Positions 17,576-27,310 of a DNA stretch of 64,000 bases are shown here, in pieces. This stretch comes from Bacillota bacterium (lineage in GTDB: Bacteria; Bacillota; Clostridia; Lachnospirales; Lachnospiraceae), in NCBI GenBank assembly GCA_023402845.1, contig JAEYFP010000058.1, forward strand, positions 13,836 to 77,835. The letters run 5' to 3'. Numbering within the stretch: position 1 is the first letter of the stretch; every line of letters starts with the position of its first letter. Below the pieces are notes generated by a model, which was given only the letters and a program-made list of their open reading frames with translations, ran no database searches and was not told the DNA's origin. Made by a program: the position numbers and the translations under genes.

Positions 17576-19432
17576 CTATACAATCCGCTTAAATTTCTTT
17601 TCCAGCTCATATTTGGAATAGGAAATGATCGTCGGTCTTCCATGCGGGCAATGATACGGGTTATCAAGCGTCAGCAGTTCGTCAATCAACACCTGAGCCT
17701 CCTGTCTCGAAAGACGGTTGTTTCCCTTTACGGCGCTTTTGCATGCCATCGTTGCGATCCGGTCGTTAACCGAGGAAATATCCTTTGACAGTCTTTCCTG
17801 TGACAACTCATCCAGCAGCTCATGAAAATAATCAACCGCAGTCAGTCGGAACAGCTCCGCAGGAACAGCGCGGAGCGAATATTCATTGCCGCCGAAATGT
17901 TCAATTTCAAAGCCTACCTGTTCAAAATTTGGAAGAAAACGTTCTAATAACTGCTCCTCACTTTTGGACAGGGAAAGAATCGTCGGCGGATTCAACATCT
18001 GCGAGACAAGCGCATGATCGTCAAGCTTCTTTTTAATTCGCTCATACAATACCTTTTCGTGCGCCGCATGCTGGTCGATAATATACAGCTTTTCGCTTAA
18101 TTCCACAAGCCAGTACGTTTCAAATAACTGTCCGATAATCCGATGCTTCTTAACGGCCTCCTCTGATAAAAACCGTTCCTCAAACAAGTTGAGCTGTTCC
18201 GCATTACTTGACATCTCAAGAGCACTTTCTCCGGATATTTCAGCATTATAAACAGGCAGCTCCGCGACACGGCTCCCTGCATCATAGGAGGGAAGCGATG
18301 TTGTGAAAAGCTTTTGGGCATAAGTCTGTTGCAGCTCCTCTTTTCTGCGCATTTCAAACGGCTCCGGTATCGCGGCCTCAGGTACGGCGGGCTTTTGGGC
18401 CGGAAGGCCGTCCCCTTTATCTTCTTTAATTTCCGGTATTAATTCTTTTTCAGAAAGTGCCTCACGGATTTTATCGACGAGAAGCTGGTATATTTTTTCG
18501 GCCTCCAGAAAGCGGATTTCCATCTTGGCCGGATGTACATTAATATCAATCAGATTGGCCGGAATAGACAAATACAATACAACAAACGGATATTTATGAA
18601 GCATCAGAAACGGCTTATACGCTTCATCCAATGCCTTTGAGACAAGCGAGCTTTTAATGTAGCGCTGATTCACATAATAAACTTCAAAGCTGCGGCTGCT
18701 TCTTGCAAGCTCCGGCTTACCCACAAATCCGGATATTTGGATATTTCCATCAGAAACACTTAATGGAACAATATTCGCCGTAATATCCCGGCCGTAAACT
18801 TGATAGATGACATCTTTCATTTCCCCGTTGCCTGATGTTTGAAGTCTGTTACTGCCGTTGACAATCAGCTTAAAAGAAATTTCCGGATGGGAAAGCAAGA
18901 TACGCTCCATCAGTTCTATAATATAGGTGCCCTCCGTCATGGATGTTTTTAAAAATTTACGTCTTGCCGGCGTGTTATAAAACAAATTCCTGACAATGAA
19001 TGTCGTTCCGTCAGGTACCCCGACATCCTCAAGCGCCATTTCCCGTGCACCTTCAATGACATAGCGGATCCCTGCGGCAGAAGACTTAGTCTTTGTAAGC
19101 AGCTCCACCTTTGCAACTGCAGCAATGCTTGAAAGCGCCTCCCCGCGAAAGCCAAGGCTTTTTACGCAGAGCAGATCCTCAATCGCATGAATCTTACTTG
19201 TCGCATGCCTTAAAAAAGCGGTAGGAACCTGCTGCTTCTCAATACCGCATCCATTATCTGTCACACGAATAAAATCGATACCTCCGTTTTTAATTTCGAC
19301 GGTTACCGCATCCGCTCCGGAATCAATTGCATTTTCAACAAGCTCCTTTACAACGGACATCGGTCGTTCTACGACTTCTCCCGCCGCAATTTTATCAATC
19401 GTCTGATTGTCCAATACCTGAATCTGTTCCAT
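17576..19432 (-). CDS. mutL: DNA mismatch repair protein MutL
   Basis: MutL couples mismatch recognition by MutS to strand removal. The N-terminal GHKL ATPase shows ENAIDSGAD, DNGCGI and GFRGEALSSI. The C-terminal part has DQHAAHEKVLYE and CPHGRP, the endonuclease motifs of MutL in bacteria without MutH. The ATG at 19432 is preceded by AGGAG and gives 618 residues starting MEQIQVLD. A longer reading from a TTG lacks a ribosome binding site. It lies 50 bases after mutS. Confidence 0.96.
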   Translation of the reverse strand: MEQIQVLDNQTIDKIAAGEVVERPMSVVKELVENAIDSGADAVTVEIKNGGIDFIRVTDNGCGIEKQQVPTAFLRHATSKIHAIEDLLCVKSLGFRGEALSSIAAVAKVELLTKTKSSAAGIRYVIEGAREMALEDVGVPDGTTFIVRNLFYNTPARRKFLKTSMTEGTYIIELMERILLSHPEISFKLIVNGSNRLQTSGNGEMKDVIYQVYGRDITANIVPLSVSDGNIQISGFVGKPELARSSRSFEVYYVNQRYIKSSLVSKALDEAYKPFLMLHKYPFVVLYLSIPANLIDINVHPAKMEIRFLEAEKIYQLLVDKIREALSEKELIPEIKEDKGDGLPAQKPAVPEAAIPEPFEMRRKEELQQTYAQKLFTTSLPSYDAGSRVAELPVYNAEISGESALEMSSNAEQLNLFEERFLSEEAVKKHRIIGQLFETYWLVELSEKLYIIDQHAAHEKVLYERIKKKLDDHALVSQMLNPPTILSLSKSEEQLLERFLPNFEQVGFEIEHFGGNEYSLRAVPAELFRLTAVDYFHELLDELSQERLSKDISSVNDRIATMACKSAVKGNNRLSRQEAQVLIDELLTLDNPYHCPHGRPTIISYSKYELEKKFKRIV

Positions 19433-19482
19433 ATACGCTCCTGTGTTTCTGAGGTTCGCAGTCAAAACTTGCTTTTACCAGC

Positions 19483-22131
19483 CTACCATCTGTTTTTCAG
19501 CTTATTCTGCAGCCTGCTCAATGTGTTAAGTGCCTCCATCGGTGTTAAGTTATTCAAGTCAATATCTTCAAGCTCCTGAATGACATCACCGTCCTTTACC
19601 GTATCAAACAAAGATATTTGCGCAAGATCTACTTCGTCCATTTTTCTTTCGGCAATCTTCTTGCCGCCTTTAGCATCCTCCGCAATACTTTTCACACTTG
19701 CCGTAATATCATTTTCGGAAAGCTCCTGTACAAGCTCCTTTGCGCGATCGATCACAATATCCGGCACACCTGCGAGCTTTGCTACCTGGATGCCATAGCT
19801 TTTATCGGCGCCGCCTTTCACGATTTTGCGAAGGAACACAATATTGTCACCCTGCTCCTTAACGGCAATACAGTAATTGCTGACGGCACTTAATTTGCCC
19901 TCCAACTCTGTGAGCTCATGATAATGAGTCGCAAACAGCGTCTTTGCTCCGAGCAGTTTCGGATTGCTGATATATTCAATGACGGCCCACGCAATGGAAA
20001 GTCCGTCAAACGTCGAAGTTCCGCGGCCGATCTCATCGAGTATGAGCAGGCTTTTGGCAGTGGCGTTTCGTAAAATATTCGCAACCTCCGTCATTTCGAC
20101 CATAAATGTACTTTGTCCGCTCGCAAGGTCGTCTGAAGCCCCGACCCTCGTAAATATTCGATCTACAATACCGATATTTGCGGATTTTGCCGGAACAAAG
20201 CTGCCGATCTGAGCCATCAGCACGATCAGCGCGGTTTGGCGCATATAGGTTGATTTTCCTGCCATATTCGGACCTGTAATGATGGAAACGCGATTATTTC
20301 CGTTATCCAGATGCGTATCATTTGCCACAAACAAATCAGAGGAGATCATATTTTCAACGACAGGATGCCGTCCCTCTTTGATATCGATCATTCCTTTTTC
20401 ATTGATTTTTGGCCTGCAATAATGCCCCCGTTCCGCAACAATTGCAAGGGATGCAAATGCATCGAGCTTTGCGATAACCTTGGCCGTCTCCTGGATTCTT
20501 GCAACCTGCTTTGCAATCTCATCCCTGATTTCGCAAAAAATATCATATTCAAGTGAAAACAGCTTATCCTCCGCATTTAAAATCGTATCCTCCAGCTCCT
20601 TCAGCCGTTCTGTTGTATATCGTTCGGCATTTGTCAGTGTCTGCTTTCTGATATAATCCTGGGGCACAAGATTTTTAAAAGAATTTGTCACTTCAAAATA
20701 ATAGCCAAAGACACGATTATATTTAATTCTAAGATTTTTGATGCCGGTTCGCTCCTTATCATCCGCCTCCAACTGAGCGAGCCAGTTTTTCCCTTCCGTT
20801 TTGGCATTCCTGAGCGAATCGATCGTTTCATTATACCCTGCCTTGATAATCCCGCCATCCTTGATTGTGACCGGCGGCTCTTCGTTGATAGAAGAAAGGA
20901 TCAGTTCATGAATATCTGTAAGCGAATCAAGACTGTCAAAAAGCTCTTTTAACACACCCGACTCAAATTCTGAAAGAAGCTGCTTGATCGGAGGAAGCAT
21001 TTCAAGAGAACTGGAAAAGGCGATTAAATCACGTGGATTCGCCGATTTATAGCTGATCTTGCTCATCAGGCGTTCCAAATCATAAATCGGATTTAAATAT
21101 TCCCTTAATTCCTCCCTTACAATCGCATGTTCATTTAATACTTGAATTGCATCAAGCCGCTCCTCTATCCGGCTTTTCCCGATGAGCGGCTGTTCTACAA
21201 AGCTTCTTAAGCAGCGAGCGCCCATCGCAGTCTTCGTCTTATCGAGCACCCACAGCAGAGAGCCTCTTTTCTGCTTGTCCCGCAGTGTCTCCGTCAGCTC
21301 CAGATTTCTCCTTGTAGAGGAATCAAGCAGCATATAGGTTGCAACGCTGTACGGAACGAGTCTCCTCATATGAGATAGTGAGTTCTTCTGCGTCTCATAC
21401 AAATATTTTAACAGGGAGCCAGCGCTGATCGTACCACACTCGTAGTCTTTTAATCCAAAACCGTCCATGGAATTGACATGAAAGTGCTCCTTTAACAGCT
21501 GTACGCAGGCTTCATCATCAAAATACCACGGTTCCAGTGTGTAAATCGTAACACCAAGCTTATATTTTAATTCCTCCAAATCAATCCCGCACACAAGAAA
21601 TGCCTCATTGCATATGATTTCCGTCGGAGAAAATTTGTAGATTTCGTCCAGCAGCCTGCGCTGCTCTGAAACCTCTGTCACAAAATAATCTCCTGTCGTG
21701 ATATCGGCGATCGAAATTCCAAACTGATCTGCGATATAGACAATTGACATCAAATAGTTATTGCGGGTTTCTTCGAGTGCCTGCATATCAATATTGGTTC
21801 CGGGCGTTACGATGCGCGTAACCTCCCGCTTAACGAGACCCTTTGCATATTTGGGATCCTCCACCTGCTCACAGATTGCAACCTTGTATCCCTTTGACAC
21901 AAGTTTGTTCAAATATCCCTCCGCCGCATGATAAGGCACGCCGCACATCGGCGCCCGCTCCTCCTGCCCGCAGTTTTTGCCGGTCAGCGTCAATTCCAGC
22001 TCCTTAGAGGCCGTGATCGCGTCCTCGTAAAACATTTCATAGAAATCACCAAGTCTGTAAAATAAAATACAATCCTTGTGCTGTTCCTTTGTCTCTCTAT
22101 ATTTCTGCATCATTGGTGACAATTCAGCCAC
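19483..22131 (-). CDS. mutS: DNA mismatch repair protein MutS
   Basis: MutS recognises mismatches and small loops. The mismatch-contacting F-x-E motif is in GDFYEMFYEDA. The ATPase has Walker A GPNMAGKST, Walker B LLILDEIGRGTSTFDG and the conserved TLFATHYHEL. The C-terminal clamp-binding and tetramer region is present. I start it at the GTG at 22131, preceded by AAGGA at a 7-base spacing, giving 882 residues starting AELSPMMQKYRETK after fMet. The upstream ATG at 22155 has its Shine-Dalgarno bases touching the start codon. The gap to the RNase gene is only 4 bases. Confidence 0.95.
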   Translation of the reverse strand: MAELSPMMQKYRETKEQHKDCILFYRLGDFYEMFYEDAITASKELELTLTGKNCGQEERAPMCGVPYHAAEGYLNKLVSKGYKVAICEQVEDPKYAKGLVKREVTRIVTPGTNIDMQALEETRNNYLMSIVYIADQFGISIADITTGDYFVTEVSEQRRLLDEIYKFSPTEIICNEAFLVCGIDLEELKYKLGVTIYTLEPWYFDDEACVQLLKEHFHVNSMDGFGLKDYECGTISAGSLLKYLYETQKNSLSHMRRLVPYSVATYMLLDSSTRRNLELTETLRDKQKRGSLLWVLDKTKTAMGARCLRSFVEQPLIGKSRIEERLDAIQVLNEHAIVREELREYLNPIYDLERLMSKISYKSANPRDLIAFSSSLEMLPPIKQLLSEFESGVLKELFDSLDSLTDIHELILSSINEEPPVTIKDGGIIKAGYNETIDSLRNAKTEGKNWLAQLEADDKERTGIKNLRIKYNRVFGYYFEVTNSFKNLVPQDYIRKQTLTNAERYTTERLKELEDTILNAEDKLFSLEYDIFCEIRDEIAKQVARIQETAKVIAKLDAFASLAIVAERGHYCRPKINEKGMIDIKEGRHPVVENMISSDLFVANDTHLDNGNNRVSIITGPNMAGKSTYMRQTALIVLMAQIGSFVPAKSANIGIVDRIFTRVGASDDLASGQSTFMVEMTEVANILRNATAKSLLILDEIGRGTSTFDGLSIAWAVIEYISNPKLLGAKTLFATHYHELTELEGKLSAVSNYCIAVKEQGDNIVFLRKIVKGGADKSYGIQVAKLAGVPDIVIDRAKELVQELSENDITASVKSIAEDAKGGKKIAERKMDEVDLAQISLFDTVKDGDVIQELEDIDLNNLTPMEALNTLSRLQNKLKNRW

Positions 22132-22135
22132 TGCT

Positions 22136-23308
22136 CTATCCTTCTTTCTGTTCATCCTTTAACTGCTCGTAAAGCGGCTGCCGGACTTTCATTCTTGTCA
22201 CTTCCACAAGTCCAAGCGTCGTCATATCATGAAGCTGTGCCTTGATCGGATCTTTCTTTAACTCCTCCGCCAAAAAGGCAAGCAGCTTTTTCTGGCTTGC
22301 GGGCGCCTCCATATTAATAAAATCAATCAAAATCATGCCGGACAGGTTCCTTAGTCTTAATTGTCTTGCAATTTCCGCCGCCGCCTCTGTGTTAACCAAA
22401 AGAAAAGTTTCTTCTCTGCTTCCCTTTTTCACGGTTTTCCCCGTATTAACGTCGATAGCGACAAGTGCCTCTGTCGGTTCAATCACTAAAAATCCTCCCG
22501 ATTTAAGCCATACCTTTTTCTGAATTGCTTCCTTTAGCCGGCTTTCGATACCATATAATTTCTTCATGGGAAGTAAAGAATCCTCATAAAACCGAAGGTT
22601 GACTGACGAAAAATAGACGGCTCCATAAGTATCTGTCAAATGCTCCCGCAAATTCTCATAAATTTCTTTTTCATCTGTTACTATTTCTGTAAGCGCATCC
22701 AGTCGAACATCTGTTACGGCACGCATCCATTCCGCAGGCGCGCGGTAAAGCGCCGCAGACGGTGTCCGTGTTCCGGCATATTTTAAAATAGCCGAAAGCC
22801 GCTCTGATAACTGTCGGATTTCTTTCTTCAATTCTTCGATATCCGCATGCACCGCATTTGTACGAATGATAACCCCATAAGGGATCCCCTCGCCCGTTTC
22901 CCGCAAAGACTTCACAAGCTGTTTCTTTTCCTGTGCCGACAGCTTGGAGGAAACGGACAGCTTTGTATCCTTTGTGTGAATGACGCTGTAAACACCCGCC
23001 AGAGACAGTTCTTCACTCAGCACAACATCCTTTGTCTTTGTACGCTCTTTGACAAGCTGCACCGGAATCAAATCGCCCTGCTTTAAATCGGCGCGGGGCA
23101 AAAAACCCCTTGCACTCTCCCCAAAGTCGATAAATGATGCGTTGATATTGCTGACAACCTGCTGAACCCTTCCAAGATAAATGGAACCAAGCTGTTCCCT
23201 TTTATCAGAAAAAGCATGAAACTCCACCGGCCTGCTTCCGTTCAAATACGCAAACAGCAGCTTATTGTGTTGTTTTGTCAATATGATCCTGTACGCTTCC
23301 TTGCTCAT
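22136..23308 (-). CDS. rng: Ribonuclease E/G family protein, no Zn-link
   Basis: This is a member of the RNase E/G endoribonucleases, which process and degrade RNA in the cytosol. An N-terminal S1 domain (LGSIYLGRVQQVVSNINASF, FIDFGESARGFLP) is followed by the catalytic region. The metal-binding aspartates lie in VAIDVNTGKT and MILIDFINM, and the conserved AAAEIARQLRLRNLSG joins them. The protein ends at 390 residues, right after LGLVEVTRMKVRQPL, where the CPxC Zn-link of RNase E and G would follow, so that motif is absent. In many clostridia this gene precedes rplU; here it is followed directly by mutS. Confidence 0.9.
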   Translation of the reverse strand: MSKEAYRIILTKQHNKLLFAYLNGSRPVEFHAFSDKREQLGSIYLGRVQQVVSNINASFIDFGESARGFLPRADLKQGDLIPVQLVKERTKTKDVVLSEELSLAGVYSVIHTKDTKLSVSSKLSAQEKKQLVKSLRETGEGIPYGVIIRTNAVHADIEELKKEIRQLSERLSAILKYAGTRTPSAALYRAPAEWMRAVTDVRLDALTEIVTDEKEIYENLREHLTDTYGAVYFSSVNLRFYEDSLLPMKKLYGIESRLKEAIQKKVWLKSGGFLVIEPTEALVAIDVNTGKTVKKGSREETFLLVNTEAAAEIARQLRLRNLSGMILIDFINMEAPASQKKLLAFLAEELKKDPIKAQLHDMTTLGLVEVTRMKVRQPLYEQLKDEQKEG

Positions 23309-24000
23309 GCTATGACATCCATTCCTATTTCATTTAAAGATAAAAATCGTTGATCCTGTATTGTATAAAGCTCCAAACGTCTGATCAGCAACCCAAATTC
23401 ATCAAGCTGTGCACCCTGCTGTCTGTAAAGTGCCTCCATAACAAGCTCCGGTTTAATATTCGTTACACTCCCGCACGATAAGCAAAGCATGACCGTATCT
23501 TCCGTCTCCTCATGCCGATAAATAGAAGGTTTCAAATCAATTTCCTGTTCACTCCGCTTTGTTTTTTTGCTGACGATGATTTCCTCCTGTCCCATCAAAT
23601 CTGCAAAGGCTTCTTTCAGTGAAAAGGGTGGCCGGAAGTCCTCCCTGAAGGAAATCAGATAATCTGCGGCGGCAACACTTGCCATCGCATTTCCAGCCGT
23701 TTCCGGCAACTTCCGAAACGTCAGCACCCTAATGCCTTCCGCAGAGACATTATTCATCGCCTCAATCGCCTCCGCAGACAGTACCGGCTCCGTAATTTCG
23801 ATATCCATATACTCCGCATCGCTTTCCAGACCGATTCCAAGAGGAAGGGCAAAGGACATGACCTGATGCGGGCTCATGCCGCCGCTGTACGCAATCGGAA
23901 TATCTGCCCTGCGCATCAGCTTTTGAAAATACCGCATGACATCCAAATGACCGATAAATTTTACGGCTCCTTTTTTTGAAAATTTAATCCTTATTTTCAT
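23305..24000 (-). CDS. TIGR03936 radical-SAM-associated protein
   Basis: This 231-residue protein of the TIGR03936/DUF2344 family has no iron-sulfur motif itself. It always accompanies a TIGR03960-type radical SAM protein, probably as a partner or as a detached domain. Typical stretches are MKIRIKFSKKGAVKFIGHLD and AYSGGMSPHQVMSFALPLGIG. I start it at the ATG at 24000 with GGAGGTG upstream; this overlaps the end of the radical SAM gene by 17 bases. A longer upstream reading lies wholly inside that gene in another frame. The reaction is unknown. Confidence 0.9.
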   Translation of the reverse strand: MKIRIKFSKKGAVKFIGHLDVMRYFQKLMRRADIPIAYSGGMSPHQVMSFALPLGIGLESDAEYMDIEITEPVLSAEAIEAMNNVSAEGIRVLTFRKLPETAGNAMASVAAADYLISFREDFRPPFSLKEAFADLMGQEEIIVSKKTKRSEQEIDLKPSIYRHEETEDTVMLCLSCGSVTNIKPELVMEALYRQQGAQLDEFGLLIRRLELYTIQDQRFLSLNEIGMDVIA

Positions 24001-25855
24001 AGCAGACACCTCCCCCGAATTTTCCGGCACCGCACCCCATACACTGCATTCTACAATTAGGCGTGCTCTTTTCCGCAAGAGCCTGTCTCCATTCACGCTT
24101 TAAAAATTCCTTTGTAACTCCCACATCGATAAAATCCCATGGCAGCAGTTCGTCCAGCTCCCGTACTCTTGTCGTATAGAAATCAATGGAAATGCCACAT
24201 TCCTCAAACGCTTTCAGCCACGGAGCTTCATGAAAGGTCTCAGACCAGGAATCGAACAGGCAACCCTTCTCATAGGCTGATAACAGTACTTTGGAAAGCC
24301 TCCGGTCCCCGCGGGCAAATACGCCCTCAAGCATACTGACCTCTGCTTCGTGCCAGTTATATTTGATACTCTTACGATTGAGCTGCTGCTTCATTGCATC
24401 GTTGACAATCTTAGCCCGATCCAAAAATCCTTTTTTTGTAGTCATCGGAGCCCACTGAAACGGTGTAAACGGCTTTGGAATAAAGAAGGAAGTACTGGCT
24501 ACAATCTGAACCTTTCCGTTCCTCTCCTGCTTTGGAATCAAATCATAATAAAGCCTTGCAATTTTATCCGAGAGCTCCGCAATGCCCCTCATATCCTCCT
24601 CTGTTTCGGTCGGAAGCCCAAGCATAAAATAGAGCTTCACCCTTGTCCAACCGCCTAAAAAGGCCTGTCTTACACCCTCTAATATCATTTCCTCCGTCAG
24701 TCCCTTGTTAATAACATTTCGAAGCCGCTGGGAACCTGCCTCCGGTGCAAAGGTCAGGCTGCTTTTCCGAACATCCTGTACTTTGCTCATGACATCAAGT
24801 GAAAATGCATCAATCCGCAGTGACGGCAGTTCGATATTCAATTTTTGGTGCTTTGCCTGTTCGATCAAAAAGTCTACAAGCTCCTCTAAGTGAGAATAAT
24901 CGCTGGAGCTTAAAGAACTTAAGGAAATTTCCTCGTGTCCCGTATTTTTTAACATTGCCGCAGCATACTTTTTCAGCATTGTAACATCGCGTTCCCGAAC
25001 GGGCCTGTAAACCATTCCTGCCTGACAGAACCGGCAGCCGCGGATACAGCCGCGCTGTATTTCCAATACAACTCTGTCTTGAGTCACCTTAATAAACGGC
25101 ACCACGGGTTTTTCCGGATAGCAGGTGTTTGTCACATCCATGACAAGCTCCTTTTGGATCATCTTCGGAATCCCTTCTCTGACCGGCTCGAAGGAAGCAA
25201 TCGTTCCATCCTCATAATACGCTGCTTCATAAAATCGCGGGACATAAATGCCCGGAAGCTTTGCCGCCACGTAAAGAAATTCTTCCCGGCTTTTTCCCGC
25301 TTCCCGGTATGACCGGTAAGTATCCAGCAGCTCATGATAGGCCGTTTCTCCCTCTCCGATATAAAATAAATCAAAAAAGTCCGCGATCGGCTCAGGATTA
25401 TAAGTACACGGCCCGCCGCCGATGACAATCGGATCTTTTTCTGTCCGGTCCTTTGAATAGAACGGAATCTGGGAAAGGTCTAAAATCTGCAGTACATTTG
25501 TATAGCACATCTCATATTGCAGTGTAATACCCAAAAAATCAAATTCCCTGATCGGGTCCTGGGACTCGAGAGCAAATAACGGCAGCTTCTGTTCCTTCAT
25601 GATTGCGTGCAGATCTATCCACGGAGAATAGACACGCTCGCACCACGTGTCTTCCCGTTTATTGAACATATCATATAAGATCTGAATTCCCAAATGCGAC
25701 ATCCCGATTTCATACACATCGGGAAAACACATGGCAAAACGAATGGAAACCGTTCCTTTCTCTTTTATCACCGCATTGACTTCATTTCCTATATATCTTA
25801 CCGGCTTCTCAACGCGGAGCAGTACCTGATCCGGTAATGCAAGCTTTCTCATCAT
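23984..25855 (-). CDS. TIGR03960 family radical SAM protein
   Basis: This 623-residue radical SAM protein carries the cluster motif in RGCIRGCRFCQAG (CxxxCxxC). An N-terminal region (PDVYEIGMSHLGIQILYDMF) resembles cobalamin-binding B12-type folds, as in the TIGR03960 family. A C-terminal cysteine-rich end (NCRMQCMGCGAG) may hold another cluster. It forms a conserved pair with the TIGR03936 gene that follows, next to RNase G. The substrate has not been established to my knowledge; a link to tRNA or RNA modification is only a guess from context. Confidence 0.9.
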   Translation of the reverse strand: MMRKLALPDQVLLRVEKPVRYIGNEVNAVIKEKGTVSIRFAMCFPDVYEIGMSHLGIQILYDMFNKREDTWCERVYSPWIDLHAIMKEQKLPLFALESQDPIREFDFLGITLQYEMCYTNVLQILDLSQIPFYSKDRTEKDPIVIGGGPCTYNPEPIADFFDLFYIGEGETAYHELLDTYRSYREAGKSREEFLYVAAKLPGIYVPRFYEAAYYEDGTIASFEPVREGIPKMIQKELVMDVTNTCYPEKPVVPFIKVTQDRVVLEIQRGCIRGCRFCQAGMVYRPVRERDVTMLKKYAAAMLKNTGHEEISLSSLSSSDYSHLEELVDFLIEQAKHQKLNIELPSLRIDAFSLDVMSKVQDVRKSSLTFAPEAGSQRLRNVINKGLTEEMILEGVRQAFLGGWTRVKLYFMLGLPTETEEDMRGIAELSDKIARLYYDLIPKQERNGKVQIVASTSFFIPKPFTPFQWAPMTTKKGFLDRAKIVNDAMKQQLNRKSIKYNWHEAEVSMLEGVFARGDRRLSKVLLSAYEKGCLFDSWSETFHEAPWLKAFEECGISIDFYTTRVRELDELLPWDFIDVGVTKEFLKREWRQALAEKSTPNCRMQCMGCGAGKFGGGVCYENKD

Positions 25856-25886
25856 GAATAACCCTTCTACTCTCTTATGTCAATCA

Positions 25887-26264
25887 TTATAAATCATTTA
25901 AAGTATACGTGAAACCCTCCATAAAATCAAATACATTAGTAAAAAAACCGACATCCACCGTCTGGCCGATCATTTCCTTTAACTCTGTAACACCGACTTT
26001 TCCGGCAATTTTTCCGTCACCTCCCAAAAAAAGAATGCCGATAAAAAGAAGGCTTGCAAGTAAAATCCGAAACTTCAGCAGACTTCCCTGCATGCTTTTT
26101 GACTGCATTGAAACAGCTTCTCCCGTATTTGCAGGCTCCTTAACGAGCACTTCCTTACTGACAAGCGGCAAAACCTCCGCATAGGCCAGTTTTTCCTTAT
26201 ACTTTTTTAAAAGCATTGCTCTTTTATCAGCGTCATTGACCGCTCCCTGCTTCTGCTGATACAT
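25887..26264 (-). CDS. Unknown single-pass membrane protein
   Basis: I do not recognise this protein. About 125 residues: a charged N-terminal half (KRAMLLKKYKEKLAYAEVLP), one membrane segment (FRILLASLLFIGILFLGG), and a short extracytoplasmic tail ending in FDFMEGFTYTLNDL. The start is uncertain. Readings from a GTG at 26300 or ATG at 26291 are possible, but the proposed promoter would leave these almost without a leader; the ATG at 26264 has a weak AGGG upstream. It lies 31 bases before the radical SAM gene and is probably cotranscribed with it. Confidence 0.6.
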   Translation of the reverse strand: MYQQKQGAVNDADKRAMLLKKYKEKLAYAEVLPLVSKEVLVKEPANTGEAVSMQSKSMQGSLLKFRILLASLLFIGILFLGGDGKIAGKVGVTELKEMIGQTVDVGFFTNVFDFMEGFTYTLNDL

Positions 26265-26305
26265 GACTAACCCTGCTCTTTCACCGTGCATCTGATGCAC
26301 TATTC

Positions 26306-26334
26306 TCTTTATATTACTATGTACAAGACGTCAA
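26306..26334 (-). promoter_or_regulatory. Possible promoter of the radical SAM-rng-mutSL operon
   Basis: TTGACG (26329-26334) and TAAAGA (26306-26311) are 17 bases apart on the minus strand, about 40 bases before the likely start of the small membrane protein. The -10 box is weak; an alternative TATAAA gives a 15-base spacer. Confidence 0.4.
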
Positions 26335-26378
26335 ATTATGCTAAGAATTTCCACGGCAAATAATTTTACTCTTACATC

Positions 26379-26410
26379 AAAACAAGACGTATCTGGATAC
26401 GCCCTGTTTT
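26379..26410. terminator. Bidirectional-looking terminator after the InlB-repeat gene
   Basis: A 14-bp stem (26379-26392 with 26397-26410) with two G-U type pairs and a 4-base loop ends in TTTT on both strands. It lies about 43 bases downstream of the secreted-protein gene on the minus strand. Confidence 0.75.
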
Positions 26411-26452
26411 CATATAGTATATATTCTTCCTGCGGTCCAAAACCATCAGGTG

Positions 26453-27205
26453 CTAATTCGGTTTAAATATTGAGTAGATTGTCCGATCCTCATGGACACC
26501 TTCGATTGAGCCTTCCCATTTGTCAAAGGAATATCCGTTCATCGTCGGGGTCGTCGGATATTTTGCATTCTCGCCGCTTCTAACGTGCTGAATGTCATGT
26601 ACCTCTCCGTTCTCACTGTTGACAAATTTCACCGTATAATTACGGTAATACCATGCCTTGATTGCCCGGTCTTCTGTTACATTTGTCCATGACCCTTCCC
26701 AGCCTACAAATTCAAGGCCGTCAATACAAGGGTCTTCCGGATTGGGAAGGGAGGAGCCGTAAGGCACAACATCCGTTTTCCACAGCTCATTATTCCAGCC
26801 GTTATACCATCTCACGACGCAGGTTTTTCCGGGTACGCCCTTTTCCTCGGACCACCATGGAAGAAATGGCGCCGTCGTATTATCATTTATTTTCTTTACA
26901 TTGGATACTGCACTTGTTGAGGCCGCATAAGGTGTATTATTTGTGTACATGCCTAAAATCATCTTATCTGCCTTAACATTGAGCGCGCTGTCAGTCCAAC
27001 CGATAAACGTATAGCCACTTACGGAGGTGTCTGTAGGAATAACGGCATTCCCGCCGTCTGCAACAGTTTGCATACTGATCTTCGTTCCGTAAATAAATGC
27101 TACATTATGCGTTGTCTTTGCACTTGCATCCACGTTGAGCAACAGCATGCTGGCAAAGGATACCACAACAGCGGTTAATAAAGCTTTTTTCCATAGTCCC
27201 TTCAT
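26453..27205 (-). CDS. Secreted InlB B-repeat (Listeria-Bacteroides repeat) protein
   Basis: This 250-residue protein has a signal peptide (basic MKGLWKK, hydrophobic core, likely cleavage after ASA at 27-29). Three degenerate repeats of the InlB B-repeat/Flg_new type follow. Each has a beta strand, a GGNAVIP, YGSSLPNP or SGENAKYP turn, and a hallmark glycine-tryptophan stretch (YTFIGWTD, LEFVGWEG, YSFDKWEG). No LPxTG, membrane anchor or wall-binding repeat is present, so it may be released. The function is unknown. It is monocistronic with its own AGGAGG site and terminator, in the middle of housekeeping genes. Confidence 0.8.
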   Translation of the reverse strand: MKGLWKKALLTAVVVSFASMLLLNVDASAKTTHNVAFIYGTKISMQTVADGGNAVIPTDTSVSGYTFIGWTDSALNVKADKMILGMYTNNTPYAASTSAVSNVKKINDNTTAPFLPWWSEEKGVPGKTCVVRWYNGWNNELWKTDVVPYGSSLPNPEDPCIDGLEFVGWEGSWTNVTEDRAIKAWYYRNYTVKFVNSENGEVHDIQHVRSGENAKYPTTPTMNGYSFDKWEGSIEGVHEDRTIYSIFKPN

Positions 27206-27250
27206 ACAATAACCTCCTAATTCCCCTTACTTTATGTAACTTCTATATTT

Positions 27251-27279
27251 AGTATATCCTTTTTGTGCATAAAAATCCA
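27251..27279 (-). promoter_or_regulatory. Possible promoter of the secreted repeat protein
   Basis: A good -10 box, TATACT (27251-27256), stands 46 bases upstream of the start on the minus strand. The -35 match at 17 bases (TGGATT, 27274-27279) is weak. Confidence 0.45.
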
Positions 27280-27310
27280 GTAATTTTTATGGTTTCAATC
27301 AATTTTACAA

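Noticed and set aside
25855..25886. TTGACA and TATTCA 17 bases apart before the radical SAM gene
   Set aside because: The -10 would overlap the ribosome binding site and start codon, leaving no leader.
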